Source: Methanomassiliicoccales archaeon (GTDB taxonomy: Archaea; Thermoplasmatota; Thermoplasmata; Methanomassiliicoccales; UBA472). Taken from it: a stretch of DNA of 64,000 bases. Position 1 is the first letter of the stretch. Every line of letters starts with the position of its first letter. The notes below the pieces were generated by a model. The model was not told the origin of the DNA and searched no databases. It saw only the letters and a program-made list of their open reading frames with translations. The stretch covers positions 119,930-183,929 of the forward strand of contig JAVYMA010000001.1 of the NCBI GenBank assembly GCA_038740345.1, written 5' to 3'. Below, piece by piece: positions 1-8,828 of the stretch. Both the position numbers and the translations under genes were made by a program.

Positions 1-669
1 ATAACGCTTCGCCAGCATCAATGCCCTTCCTTTTCCCAGCAGGCTTTGAACGTTGGCCGGTTCGGCGGATAGCGATTCATCGAAGGCGCGCAGGGCTTCC
101 TCGTATCTCTCTTTGGCCAGGAGTTCCTCTCCTTTTCTTCTCATCCAAGCCGCTCTCTGGCCCGTTTTGATGGCCAAGACCTCGTAGATGCTGGCATCCA
201 ATGGATCCAGTTCCTGCACCTTCTTAAAACACTCCAAAGCTTCAGGTCCTCTGCCTGCACGGTCAAGAATCCAGGCCTTTTCCAACCAGAGGGACTTATT
301 GTTGGGGTTATGCGCTATCGACCATTCTAAGGCGATGATCGCATCCTCAATCTGTCCAGCCGCGGCATTCGCTCTGGACTTGGCAATTACGGCGTTGACA
401 TTCTCCGGCATGAACATGATCGCCCTATCTGCTGCTCTTCCCGCTTCTTCCATTCTTCCCATCCGTGCATATAGCTCAGACAGTTTTGCATATGAGTCGG
501 AGAATTCCTGGCGATGGATGACGTTAGGATTTACGCTGGCTTCTGCCAATGCCTCTTCGGCTCGTGCCAACGAGTCGTAATTGAGAACTGCCTCAGGCCC
601 TTCCATGAGCTTTTGGGCTTTTTTAATCGCTTTTATTTCTTTATCAGTAAGTGAATCCAAGATGCCCAC
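1..669 (-). CDS. TPR-repeat protein, C-terminus cut by window edge
   Basis: The reverse strand is open from a GTG at 669 to the window edge, giving 223 codons with no stop. The protein shows repeated TPR-like helical pairs, for example AGQIEDAIIALEWSIAHNP, AGRGPEALECFKKVQELDP and ERYEEALRAFDESLSAEP, each with the small-residue and Pro spacing typical of tetratricopeptide repeats. Such repeats bind partner proteins; no catalytic motif is visible. The GTG start is chosen because GGGGTG lies just upstream; another GTG in frame 12 bases further up is possible. A TGA stop in frame precedes both. The gene continues beyond position 1, so total length and any further domains are unknown. Confidence 0.85.
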   Translation of the reverse strand, partial: MGILDSLTDKEIKAIKKAQKLMEGPEAVLNYDSLARAEEALAEASVNPNVIHRQEFSDSYAKLSELYARMGRMEEAGRAADRAIMFMPENVNAVIAKSRANAAAGQIEDAIIALEWSIAHNPNNKSLWLEKAWILDRAGRGPEALECFKKVQELDPLDASIYEVLAIKTGQRAAWMRRKGEELLAKERYEEALRAFDESLSAEPANVQSLLGKGRALMLAKRY

Positions 670-925
670 TAGAGCACACCCCACTATTCAGGCATCAATG
701 CCATCTTCTACTAAAATATCTTTCTGCCTGAAATATAAATTAAGAAATTAGTACCCTCATATTCCATCGTTTTTCTTAAAAAAATTAGAGAGAGTGGACA
801 CTTTTTAATATGATTCTTTCACACGAGTCTATGATCTTGAGGGGCAAAGGATGGGAAAGTTTGACTTTTAAAATGAGAAGAGAAGGAAGAAAACTATTTA
901 TAATGTATGACATAATATGATTTTT

Positions 926-945
926 TGTCTGACGTTAGTCGGACA
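926..945. promoter_or_regulatory. Inverted repeat TGTCTGAC-4-GTCGGACA, candidate operator
   Basis: Two 8-base arms match as an inverted repeat with one mismatch, separated by gtta. The site lies downstream of TATA-like sequence, where transcription of the 1016 gene should start, so a bound protein would block initiation. The right arm GTCGGACA occurs again at 54805-54812, in a palindrome in front of the ribbon-helix-helix gene at 54522-54761. Binding by that protein is inference. Confidence 0.5.
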
Positions 946-959
946 TTCGACAAAACTCA

Positions 960-1014
960 TTAGGGATGGGATGCTTCAAACCTATTAGCAAATCTCTTAG
1001 GGATGGGATGCACA
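960..1014 (+). repeat. Two direct copies of TTAGGGATGGGATGC
   Basis: Identical 15-base copies lie at 960-974 and 997-1011, 37 bases apart; the second ends 5 bases before the ATG at 1016. The second copy extends to GGGATGGGATGCACA (1000-1014), and the same 15 bases occur on the reverse strand at about 54491-54505, just past the end of the ribbon-helix-helix gene. The GGGATGGGA part could also serve as a ribosome binding site. Confidence 0.55.
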
Positions 1015-1015
1015 C

Positions 1016-1258
1016 ATGAGGACCAGACCAGAGGACGTTTACCTAGAGGGCATGGAATTCGAACCAGACGTCGTGGAGTGGATGAAGCAGCACAAGGTTC
1101 GGGAGATCAAAGCTCTAGCCAAAGAAGTGGAGGAGCACGGCGAGGACGCCAGCGAGCTGAAGGAATTCTATAAAGAGCTTAAGAAAATAGAGAAGGAGTG
1201 GCATCAGATAGTATCATCTAAGGAAGGAGAGACAAAAAGAATGCCTCCTGCGGTCTGA
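1016..1258 (+). CDS. Small charged helical protein, 80 aa, unknown function
   Basis: I do not recognise this protein. It is rich in Glu and Lys. From about residue 25 to 70 it has the heptad-like pattern of a continuous helix or coiled coil (for example EFYKELKKIEKEWHQI), with no Cys and no membrane segment. Its ATG sits 5 bases after the second GGGATGGGATGC repeat and downstream of the TGTCTGAC/GTCGGACA inverted repeat. A separate promoter, an operator-like site and a T-rich stretch after the stop (about 1300-1320) all suggest a single-gene unit. The shared operator sequence links it to the ribbon-helix-helix gene at 54.5 kb, so it may be a target of that regulator. Confidence 0.65.
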   Translation: MRTRPEDVYLEGMEFEPDVVEWMKQHKVREIKALAKEVEEHGEDASELKEFYKELKKIEKEWHQIVSSKEGETKRMPPAV

Positions 1259-1495
1259 GAATTATCAGCAAGGAAGAGTCTCATACCTCCGCTCTCCCTC
1301 GGTCTTTTATTTCATTTTTACGATTTTCGTAAGGTATTCTTAAAGTAATCAATATTTCGTCATTTGACGTGAGTAGTATCCGTAACGATTATATGAAACT
1401 CGGCTTTACCCTTTACGACCCTCGCGGGCGCTACAGAACTCTTCATCAAATCCTATGTAGAAGCGTTTCCGTAAGGTCCAGTCAGAGGTTATTGC
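1259..1495 (+). promoter_or_regulatory. acs upstream region with short repeats
   Basis: This stretch has no gene. It holds a short palindrome CGTCA-TT-TGACG at 1358-1369 and two copies of CGTAAGGT (about 1328-1335 and 1470-1477), plus a related CCGTAACG near 1380. These could be control sites for acetyl-CoA synthetase. No strong Shine-Dalgarno site is visible before the ATG at 1496. Confidence 0.3.
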
Positions 1496-3475
1496 ATGAG
1501 TGAGAAGACGATCGAATCGGTGATGGCAGAGGAGAGGAGGTTCGAGCCAAGTCCTGAGTTTCGGGCCAAGGCCAGGGTTAAGAGCATGGAAGAGTACGAA
1601 CGCATGTACCGCGAATCCATATCCGACCCTGCGGGCTTCTGGGCGAAGATGGCTAAGCAGGAGATAGAGTGGTTCTCACCTTGGACCAACACATTCTCAT
1701 GGGATGAGGAGAACGTCATCATCAAATGGTTCGAGGGGGGCAAGCTCAATGCCTCTTATAATTGTCTGGACCGGCATGTCAAGAGCGAGCGCAAGAATAA
1801 GGCCGCCATCATTTGGCAGGGAGAGCCAGAAGAAGACGTTAGGACCCTGACTTACCAGCAGCTGCATCGAGAGGTATGCCGATGCGCCAACCTGCTGAAG
1901 GAGTTGGGCGTCTCCAAGGGAGACAGGGTTTCAATCTATCTTCCCATGATACCCGAGCTGGCAATCTCCATGCTGGCCTGCGCCAGAATCGGTGCTATCC
2001 ATAGCGTTGTGTTCGGCGGCTTCAGCTCCGAGTCTCTGCGCGACCGCATAAACGATTCGAATTGCAAGGTTCTCATTACGGCGGATGGGGCCTATCGATC
2101 CGGCAAGCATGTGCAGTTGAAACAGAATGCGGATGTGGCCATGGAGAAGGGGACCAGCATCGAAAAGGTTGTAGTAGTTAAACGAGCTGGCTTCAATATC
2201 GAGATGAAAGAAGGCAGGGACATTTGGTACCATGAGGCCATCGCCAGGCAATCTGACAAGTGTGAACCCGAATGGATGGACGCTGAGGACCCGCTTTTCA
2301 TCCTCTACACCTCAGGCTCCACGGGAAAGCCCAAAGGGGTCCTGCACACCACCGGCGGCTACATGGTTTACGCCACAACTACTTTCAAGTACATCTTTGA
2401 TTACCGCGATGAGGACACATACTGGTGCACGGCGGATATAGGGTGGATCACAGGACATTCTTACATATTATATGGTCCTCTTAGCGCTGGGGCCACCAGC
2501 CTCATGTTCGAAGGCGTTCCCACCTATCCACAGGTGGATCGCTTCTGGCATATAGTGGAGAAGTTCAAGGTCAACATATTCTATACCGCGCCCACCGCGA
2601 TCAGGTCATTGATGCGCGAGGGAGAGAAATGGCCTGCAGCGCATGACCTGAGTTCCTTGCGCTTGTTAGGTACCGTGGGCGAACCCATCAATCCTGAAGC
2701 CTGGATCTGGTACCATACTCATATCGGCAGGGAAAGATGTCCTATCGTGGACACGTGGTGGCAGACGGAGACTGGAGGCATATTGATCACCCCCCTTCCC
2801 GGTGCTACCACCACCAAACCGGGTTCTGCCACGAAACCATTCTTTGGCGTGGAACCTGCGATTTACAAGGATGACGGTAGTGAGGCGGCAGTAAATGAAG
2901 GTGGATACCTGGTGATAAAGAGGCCATGGCCAGGCATCATGAGGACGGTGTTCGGTCAGCACGAGCGATTCAAGGAGATCTATTGGTCGCGCTGGCCTGG
3001 AGTATACTTCACTGGAGATGGGGCACGTAAGGATGAGGATGGATATTTCTGGATCATGGGCCGAGTGGATGATGTAATCAAAGTCTCGGGCCATCGTATC
3101 GGTGCCGCGGAAGTGGAATCTGCCCTGGTTTCCCACCCCAAAGTGGCAGAAGCAGCAGTAGTTCCTATACCACATGACATAAAGGGAGAGGCCATCTATG
3201 CTTATGTAACCTTAAAGGCAGGGGTGCACGGAACTGAGGATTTAAAGAAAGAACTAGTTCAGCATGTACGCAAGATGGTAGGGCCGATTGCAACGCCAGA
3301 GGTCATACAATTCGCCGACGGCATGCCCAAGACGAGAAGCGGGAAGATCATGCGACGGATCTTGAGAAAGGTGGCCACAGGGGAAACGGAGAGCATAGGC
3401 GACACCAGCACCTTAGCTGATCCCTCTGTGGTGGACCGTCTCATCGAAGGGAGGATCGAGCTGAGAAAAGGCTGA
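1496..3475 (+). CDS. acs: Acetyl-CoA synthetase (AMP-forming)
   Basis: This enzyme activates acetate to acetyl-CoA through acetyl-AMP in the cytoplasm. The 659-residue length is normal for the family. Visible motifs are the ATP-binding loop [11 protein letters not shown] at about residues 270-280, the adenylate signature [10 protein letters not shown], and the C-terminal motif [13 protein letters not shown] with the catalytic lysine at about residue 617, the lysine that bacterial Acs has acetylated for control. The downstream gene is convergent, 16 bases away, and carries a GNAT acetyltransferase domain. In a methanogen the likely role is acetate assimilation. The N-terminus has a long acidic leader (about 25 residues) before the acyl-CoA synthetase N-terminal region. 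Confidence 0.96.
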   Translation: MSEKTIESVMAEERRFEPSPEFRAKARVKSMEEYERMYRESISDPAGFWAKMAKQEIEWFSPWTNTFSWDEENVIIKWFEGGKLNASYNCLDRHVKSERKNKAAIIWQGEPEEDVRTLTYQQLHREVCRCANLLKELGVSKGDRVSIYLPMIPELAISMLACARIGAIHSVVFGGFSSESLRDRINDSNCKVLITADGAYRSGKHVQLKQNADVAMEKGTSIEKVVVVKRAGFNIEMKEGRDIWYHEAIARQSDKCEPEWMDAEDPLFILYTSGSTGKPKGVLHTTGGYMVYATTTFKYIFDYRDEDTYWCTADIGWITGHSYILYGPLSAGATSLMFEGVPTYPQVDRFWHIVEKFKVNIFYTAPTAIRSLMREGEKWPAAHDLSSLRLLGTVGEPINPEAWIWYHTHIGRERCPIVDTWWQTETGGILITPLPGATTTKPGSATKPFFGVEPAIYKDDGSEAAVNEGGYLVIKRPWPGIMRTVFGQHERFKEIYWSRWPGVYFTGDGARKDEDGYFWIMGRVDDVIKVSGHRIGAAEVESALVSHPKVAEAAVVPIPHDIKGEAIYAYVTLKAGVHGTEDLKKELVQHVRKMVGPIATPEVIQFADGMPKTRSGKIMRRILRKVATGETESIGDTSTLADPSVVDRLIEGRIELRKG

Positions 3476-3491
3476 GCTGATTTGCTTAGCC

Positions 3492-5360
3492 TTAGAACTC
3501 CGCCCGCACCATGATGAGGTCGTCCACCATCCTAGTCTCAATCTTCAGCCCGGAGCGGTGGAAGATGTTCAGCATGCGTATGTTGGTGGCCAAGATCTCC
3601 GCCGTGAAACCCTTTATCTTCACTTCCTTTGCATAATCTAAAAGCGACTTGAACAGCTCGGTGCCAAGGCCAACATTCTGCCAATCGTCGCGCACGGCCA
3701 GTGCTACTTCCGCATAGCCTGTCTTAGGATCCGTATGATAGGTTCCTATCCCTATGATCATCGGACCCTCCTCTCGTCGGATCAAGGCTACTACGGCCAT
3801 ACGCGCATCATAGTCTACATTCATGATGACTTCACGGATTTCCTTAGGCATCATCTTCTCATAGGACATGAACCTCTCATACACACTCTTCTGCGAGAGA
3901 GAATAGAAGAAATCCTTCACCATCTCTTGATCAGTAGGCTTTAAAGCTCTTATGCGCACGGGTTGGCCACGAAGCCATATAGTCCGTTGTAGGTGCTCTG
4001 GATAAGGACGTCCTAGGAAGGGTGCAGGAGATACCTCTGACCTCACATACCCTCGTCGCTTCGCCTGCGCCAGCAGGGCAGCGCGGAACTTGGGGTGGGC
4101 GACCTCGATTAGCTCGAGAGCACGCTGCTCTATGCTTTTACCTCTCAACTCCGCTATTCCATATTCCGTGACGACATAGTGCACATCGCAACGGTTCACC
4201 GTTACGGCACTGCCCTCAGGCAAGGTCGGAACGATGCGTGATATGGAGCCATTCTGAGCCGTCGATGGCAGAGCTATAATCCCTTTACCGCCTTTGGACA
4301 TGGAGGCACCGCGCATGAAATCCGCAAGACCTCCTATCCCCGAATAGAACTCATACTCCAACTGATCGGCGCAAACCTGTCCGGTCAAATCCACAGAGAG
4401 GGCAGAATTTATCGCTACCATTCTTTTATTGGCTCTTATAGTGCATGGATTGTTGATATAGGAAGAGGGATAGAACTCGAATAATTCGTTCCCGTTCACA
4501 TATTCATACAATCTGCTGCTTCCCATGGCGAAAGAGGCGAGAACCTTTCCGGGATGGATCGATTTCTTGGCGCATGTCACCACCCCTTTTTCAACCAGTT
4601 CTATCAGCCCGTCAGAGAACATTTCCGTGTGGACGCCCAGGTCCTTCTTATCTCTCAGATAGGCCAGAACCGCGTCGGGTATGGAACCGTATCCGATTTG
4701 GATGGTATCCCCATTCTCTACCAACGCAGCCACATGCCTGCCTATTTCGTTTATGCGCTCCAACTCCTCCGGGATGCGCTTCCACTCCAGAAGAGGTTCT
4801 TCATGCCAAACGAGGGCGTCAATTTCTGATATATGGAGGTACGAATCCCCAAAGGTGCGCGGCATCCTAGGATTCACTTGAGCGATGACGTGTTCTGCGG
4901 CCTTAGTGGCGCTCTTGGTGATGTCCACGCTTACTCCTAAAGAACATCTTCCCTCAGAGTCTGGAGGGGCCACTTGGATGAGAGCATAATCAATGTGAAT
5001 TAAGCCTTCCTCAAAAAGGCTGCCCATCTCGGAGAGATGGGTAGGGGTGTATTCTCCCCGACCCTCCCTGACAGCCAGCCTCACCTCCGGACCTACGAAT
5101 AGGGCGTTGAATCGGAAGTTATGTTTCATCATCTCTCCGCGCTGCGGAGATAGGAATAACGAAAGAGCTTGGATTATCTCGTTGTCCCCCATCTCACTAG
5201 CCGACTTAACTAGTTCTTTGACCAGCGCTTGCGGCTCTCCTGCTGCGGTACCGATGAAAACAGTCCTGCCAGGAGCTATCATTCGTACCGCTTCCTCAGC
5301 GGTTTTGACTTTGCTCTTATAAGGCCCCAAGAGCTCTGGTCCCATCCCTGACATCCACAT
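3492..5360 (-). CDS. Acetyl-CoA hydrolase/CoA-transferase with C-terminal GNAT domain
   Basis: Residues about 10-450 match the family of acetyl-CoA hydrolases and 4-hydroxybutyrate-type CoA transferases, which move CoA between carboxylic acids through a glutamyl-CoA thioester. The segment LGVHTEMFSDGL holds the likely catalytic Glu (about residue 246), and GGLADFMRGA lies further on. Residues about 465-622 form a GNAT N-acyltransferase domain with a QNVGLG acetyl-CoA-binding turn. The 622-residue length fits the known two-domain fusion, whereas single-domain enzymes have about 430-450 residues. The gene faces acs, with only 16 bases between stops. Acyl-CoA handling is secure from the folds; the substrate and the GNAT target are not known from sequence. 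Confidence 0.88.
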   Translation of the reverse strand: MWMSGMGPELLGPYKSKVKTAEEAVRMIAPGRTVFIGTAAGEPQALVKELVKSASEMGDNEIIQALSLFLSPQRGEMMKHNFRFNALFVGPEVRLAVREGRGEYTPTHLSEMGSLFEEGLIHIDYALIQVAPPDSEGRCSLGVSVDITKSATKAAEHVIAQVNPRMPRTFGDSYLHISEIDALVWHEEPLLEWKRIPEELERINEIGRHVAALVENGDTIQIGYGSIPDAVLAYLRDKKDLGVHTEMFSDGLIELVEKGVVTCAKKSIHPGKVLASFAMGSSRLYEYVNGNELFEFYPSSYINNPCTIRANKRMVAINSALSVDLTGQVCADQLEYEFYSGIGGLADFMRGASMSKGGKGIIALPSTAQNGSISRIVPTLPEGSAVTVNRCDVHYVVTEYGIAELRGKSIEQRALELIEVAHPKFRAALLAQAKRRGYVRSEVSPAPFLGRPYPEHLQRTIWLRGQPVRIRALKPTDQEMVKDFFYSLSQKSVYERFMSYEKMMPKEIREVIMNVDYDARMAVVALIRREEGPMIIGIGTYHTDPKTGYAEVALAVRDDWQNVGLGTELFKSLLDYAKEVKIKGFTAEILATNIRMLNIFHRSGLKIETRMVDDLIMVRAEF

Positions 5361-5387
5361 TATATATGCGACTCTGTCAAATAATCA

Positions 5388-7250
5388 TTATCCCTTTTTA
5401 GCCTCGATGCGGCGGTAGCGGGCGGCAGGCACGGTTATAATGAATCGAACCCCCTTGCCCGGAACTCCGTTCTCTTTAATAGCGATATCAGTTATGCTCA
5501 AAATCTCTCTGCTAAGGAAGAGGCCAAATCCCAAATTTTGTCCCACTCCTCTTTGGAAGATGCGTTCCTTATCACTCTCAGGAATCCCCAGGCCATCATC
5601 CTCATAAATCAACCTCAGCTCTTCATTCTCTATTACGCAATAAAAAACGGCCTTACTAGCTCTTACCCCATGGCGCAGTGTATTATCAATCAAATTATAG
5701 ATTACCTTAACTAACATAGTGTCAGCGCAAACCTCGTAACCGCTAACTTCGTTCAATACTCGTATCTTAGCATTCTCCACCAATTCGCTCGTAGCCTTTT
5801 CTATAATTTCTCTCAGATTCAGCCAAACAGGCTCTTGTGAATATAGTTCCTGATACATATTGGCAAAATCGAAGACCTTCTGGAGGTTTACAGCCTGACG
5901 ATCTATAGAACGGAAAAGTTCCATAGTGCTCTTTTCCGAAGATCGCATCTTGCCCAATTCCGCCTGTCCCCTTATGACGGTGAGGATGTTATAGCTATCA
6001 TGGCGTGTTATGCTGCCTAAAAGATTCAATTTCTTGTTCGCCAAGGCCAATTTGTTTAATGCTTCTCTTTCCTCTGTGATATCCTGAATGAATCCCTCCA
6101 GGGCCACCACTTCGCCATTCTCCGACAATATTCCCCTGCCCTGCTCCCGGACCCAACGAATCTTTCCATCCGCTCTTCTTATACGGTAAAGAATAAAGAA
6201 CGGAACATTTTGCTGGATGGCTTCCTGAACTTTTGTCCACACCATATCGAGGTCCTCGGGAAGGATAAGATCGGCATAAGCAACCTTGTTGTTGTGGATG
6301 AGATCCGAGGATGTGTAGCCAGTCAATGGCAGACAGCCCTCGCTTACGAACTCCATAGTCCAATAGGGATCGTTACGGCACCGATAGGCCATTCCAGGAA
6401 GATTGCTCATGAGAGTCTGCAATCTGCGATTGCTTTCCCTTAGCTCTCTTTCCACTCTTATCCTATCACTGATATCTCTTGATACGCCTATGACCCTGCA
6501 TGGCTTACCATTCTGGTCCAAGACGATGGATGCCGTAACTTCAACGTCAATCAGGTTTCCGTCCTTTCTTTTTTGCTTTACGACGGTCCTATAAGGCTGC
6601 ATCAGTTCAGGGTGCTCATGGAAGTTTTGCAGCCTCCGCCTCATTTCTGCCATGAGGCGCTCGGATGATTCCTGATCTATGGCATCAACAGCGCTCTCCT
6701 GCATAGCTTCCTCAGGAGTCATTCCTCTTAAGTTCATGATGCTAGGAGAAATGTACGTGAAACGCAGAGTGTCTATATCCAGCTCAAAAATAACATCTTT
6801 AACGTTTTCCGCTAAAAGACGATATTTTCTTTCGCTGTCCCGCAAAGCTTTTTGTGCGCAGCTCCTCTCTGCAGCCTTCTTAATCATGTTCCCTAATTCG
6901 ATGAATTGGACTCGTGGCTCTGCTCCCTTCTGCAGGTAGAAATCCGCGCCCTCGTTTAAGGCTTGTATCGCCACCTCCTCCCTGCCTTTTCCGGTGAATA
7001 GTATGAAAGGCACCTCAAGACCTGATTGCCTAAGCCATTTGAGCAGGGAGATGCCGTCCTCAACTGGCATCTGGTAGTCACAGACTACAGCATCGAATTG
7101 CTGGCTGAGCAGGAGAGCTTTTGCCATATTCGCAGACGAGCACACCGAAACCTCATATTTGAAAAGGTCTTCAAGGAATACCTTCGCTACTTCGCATAAT
7201 GATGGCTCATCGTCCACCAACAGCACTTTGAGGCTCGAAGCGTCTGACAT
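5388..7250 (-). CDS. Hybrid sensor kinase: receiver, two PAS, histidine kinase
   Basis: A cytoplasmic signalling protein of 620 residues with no membrane helix. Order: receiver domain (about 1-125) with the LLVDDE acidic pair and phosphoacceptor Asp58 in CDYQMP; PAS domain (about 140-265); second PAS (about 270-400) ending in a PAC-like stretch; then the kinase part with the phosphoacceptor His in SITRHDSYN (about residue 415), an N box NLIDNTLRHG and a G box DDGLGIP. The RHD form of the His motif and N-terminal receiver are common in archaeal kinases. PAS domains suggest sensing of a small ligand or redox state. No response regulator gene is adjacent. It is read away from the tRNA-Gly gene and ends 28 bases before the CoA-transferase start. 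Confidence 0.93.
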   Translation of the reverse strand: MSDASSLKVLLVDDEPSLCEVAKVFLEDLFKYEVSVCSSANMAKALLLSQQFDAVVCDYQMPVEDGISLLKWLRQSGLEVPFILFTGKGREEVAIQALNEGADFYLQKGAEPRVQFIELGNMIKKAAERSCAQKALRDSERKYRLLAENVKDVIFELDIDTLRFTYISPSIMNLRGMTPEEAMQESAVDAIDQESSERLMAEMRRRLQNFHEHPELMQPYRTVVKQKRKDGNLIDVEVTASIVLDQNGKPCRVIGVSRDISDRIRVERELRESNRRLQTLMSNLPGMAYRCRNDPYWTMEFVSEGCLPLTGYTSSDLIHNNKVAYADLILPEDLDMVWTKVQEAIQQNVPFFILYRIRRADGKIRWVREQGRGILSENGEVVALEGFIQDITEEREALNKLALANKKLNLLGSITRHDSYNILTVIRGQAELGKMRSSEKSTMELFRSIDRQAVNLQKVFDFANMYQELYSQEPVWLNLREIIEKATSELVENAKIRVLNEVSGYEVCADTMLVKVIYNLIDNTLRHGVRASKAVFYCVIENEELRLIYEDDGLGIPESDKERIFQRGVGQNLGFGLFLSREILSITDIAIKENGVPGKGVRFIITVPAARYRRIEAKKG

Positions 7251-7383
7251 ATATTACAACGGCCACGGTCAAGATTCCCATGGTGTTATATTATCTTGAT
7301 GCGCTTAATATCAATTGTAGGTCGATTAGAACGTTATTCTCTCTATCTTTTCGATATACTACTCAATTACAAAAAGGAACAAT

Positions 7384-7411
7384 TTTTATAGGCCACGTGG
7401 ATTACGTGGCC
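7384..7411 (+). promoter_or_regulatory. tRNA-Gly promoter: TATA box plus palindrome
   Basis: A TATA-like TTTTATA (7384-7390) precedes the tRNA by about 27 bases. Directly after it lies a perfect inverted repeat, GGCCACGT-ggatt-ACGTGGCC (7391-7411), ending 5 bases before the mature tRNA. It would sit between TATA box and transcription start, or in the 5' leader as a hairpin. Confidence 0.55.
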
Positions 7412-7416
7412 CGCCT

Positions 7417-7488
7417 GCAGGTGTAATCTAGCGGTCAGGATTTTAGCCTTCCAAGCTAAATACCCGGGTTCGAATCCCGGCACCTGCA
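7417..7488 (+). tRNA. tRNA-Gly (anticodon TCC)
   Basis: The acceptor stem pairs GCAGGTG (7417-7423) with CACCTGC (7481-7487), followed by discriminator A. The D arm contains GCGGTCAGGA. The anticodon stem TTTAGC/GCTAAA encloses CTTCCAA, giving anticodon TCC (reads GGA). The T arm is CCCGGGTTCGAATCCCGG-like, with the standard TTCGAAT loop. No intron; CCA is not encoded. The gene stands between the divergent sensor kinase and the convergent ComEC-like gene. Confidence 0.96.
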
Positions 7489-7519
7489 CTTATCAACAAA
7501 CATCCTAGTTGTTGGCGTC

Positions 7520-8398
7520 CTAAAGGTTTATGGAGCAAATCTCATAATTATTACCGTCCGACGATATCATTATGCAACCTTCCTCGTCAGTAATGAGTAC
7601 ACTGTTGCAATTCCGCTGCAAACGGTCCAATATAATTGGATTTGGTAGGCCATAATCGTTCGGCCCCACGCATATCACCGCCACATCAGGCGTAGTTGCC
7701 TCTAACCACTCATAAGAAGAGGCGCTGATACTGCCATGATGAGATACCTTGAGCACCTCTATGTCCAACTCGTTCCCATAATGGTGAATCATATAACTCT
7801 CTTTTTTCCAAGAAGCATCGCCCTCAAGAATCATATCGAAATTGCCATAACTGACCTTCAAAACTATGCTGGCATCATTCGAATCTTGGGCCAAGGGATC
7901 GACAGAGAGAACTTTGAACCTCACTTTTGAGCTAATAGGCAATATTTCTCCAGGACCGAAATCATCACGGTCATATACAGCGCAGCCTTCCTTTTGCAGA
8001 GAATCTATGAAATCATAGTATGTCTGAGTCGTTTTCACGAATCCGGAGTGGTAGACGACGAGCACATTGAACTCGGCAAAGAGTTCAGGAACGGCGCCGA
8101 TATGATCGGGGTCAGGATGCGTCGCTATGAATGTATGTATTTCCCTCACTCCTAGTGATTTCAAAAAGTAGATGAGATCTTCCGCATAATCAAAGTGCCC
8201 ACAGTCTACCAAGATGTCTTTGTGGTCAGGTGTGCGTATCAGAATCGCATCTCCTTGGTCTACATCAAAGAAGTAGACTTTTAGTCCTGGTTCGAGTAGT
8301 TTTCCGATATATGAATAAGCTAAAAATGCTAAAAGAACGGAGCTAAAAATCATTATTGCGATAGTCAAAAATACGAAAAGGGTGCGCGAACGCATCAA
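7520..8398 (-). CDS. Membrane-anchored ComEC/Rec2-type metallo-beta-lactamase hydrolase
   Basis: Residues 7-29 are one hydrophobic helix, followed by an outward or membrane-proximal hydrolase domain. That domain shows the ComEC hallmark YFFDVDQGDAILI (about 42-54), a metal-binding loop THPDPDHIG (93-101), and later KVSHHGS (about 215-221). The second position of the usual HxHxDH motif is Asp instead of His (H-P-D-P-D-H), which is also seen in some ComEC-like proteins. At 292 residues it is the stand-alone form without the multi-helix channel of bacterial ComEC, so DNA uptake should not be assumed. A role as nuclease or phosphodiesterase is inferred from family. It is a lone gene ending in TAG, 31 bases after the tRNA-Gly gene. 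Confidence 0.85.
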   Translation of the reverse strand: MMRSRTLFVFLTIAIMIFSSVLLAFLAYSYIGKLLEPGLKVYFFDVDQGDAILIRTPDHKDILVDCGHFDYAEDLIYFLKSLGVREIHTFIATHPDPDHIGAVPELFAEFNVLVVYHSGFVKTTQTYYDFIDSLQKEGCAVYDRDDFGPGEILPISSKVRFKVLSVDPLAQDSNDASIVLKVSYGNFDMILEGDASWKKESYMIHHYGNELDIEVLKVSHHGSISASSYEWLEATTPDVAVICVGPNDYGLPNPIILDRLQRNCNSVLITDEEGCIMISSDGNNYEICSINL

Positions 8399-8828
8399 AA
8401 TAATAAGTTGATAATATTATATAAAAAAGTAATCCAAATTTTTATGTATTCGAAGTAATGAAAATTAAAACCAAAGAATGGGCATCAAAACCATGCACTA
8501 GAATAGATATTGGTGAGGGGAGCGGGGCAGCTCCCATTCTCACCTAGGGATGGCTGTGCATCGTCAATGATGTCCTTGCAAACACCATACAATCGGTAGA
8601 TATCCTCCCAACCATAATCGGCCGCTTCAGACCCCATGACGTTCACCACATGCGAAAATGTAATCCGATTTAAAATCGAATCGTTAAGAGGTCAGTGAAA
8701 GTGCCAAGCCTAATTAAAATCTGGCTAGGGGCGATTGTAATAAAAGTGCCTTAAATCGAATATTGTCAACGGAACGTTTCATTAGAACCTTATTGTTCCA
8801 AAATTTCTTTTGTTAAATTTAAGTTTGG
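8399..8828. other. 430-base gap between two leftward genes
   Basis: No ORF of good quality is present. The left part holds the promoter of the ComEC-like gene (AT-rich near 8410-8425), and a rightward TATA-like TTTTTATG lies at about 8439-8446. The centre holds the foldable element at 8493-8561. From about 8640 to 8828 the DNA is AT-rich and shows nothing I can name. Confidence 0.5.
8493..8561 (+). ncRNA. Candidate structured RNA or cis-element
   Basis: Nested inverted repeats can fold into one long hairpin: outer arms ATGCAC (8493-8498) and GTGCAT (8556-8561), middle arms GGTGAG (8512-8517) and CTCACC (8539-8544), inner arms GGGAGC (8518-8523) and GCTCCC (8530-8535) with loop GGGGCA and a 3-base bulge ATT. 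A TATA-like sequence about 45 bases upstream could start a transcript. The direction cannot be fixed, because the fold works on either strand. I do not recognise a known RNA family. Confidence 0.35.

Larger units (their letters stand above)
670..1015. other. AT-rich intergenic region between divergent genes
   Basis: No gene is visible in these 346 bases. The stretch holds the divergent promoters of the TPR gene and of the small gene at 1016. TATA-like sequences for the rightward gene lie at about 896-903 and 912-920. It also contains the inverted repeat at 926-945 and two copies of a GGGATGGGATGC motif, listed separately. Confidence 0.6.
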
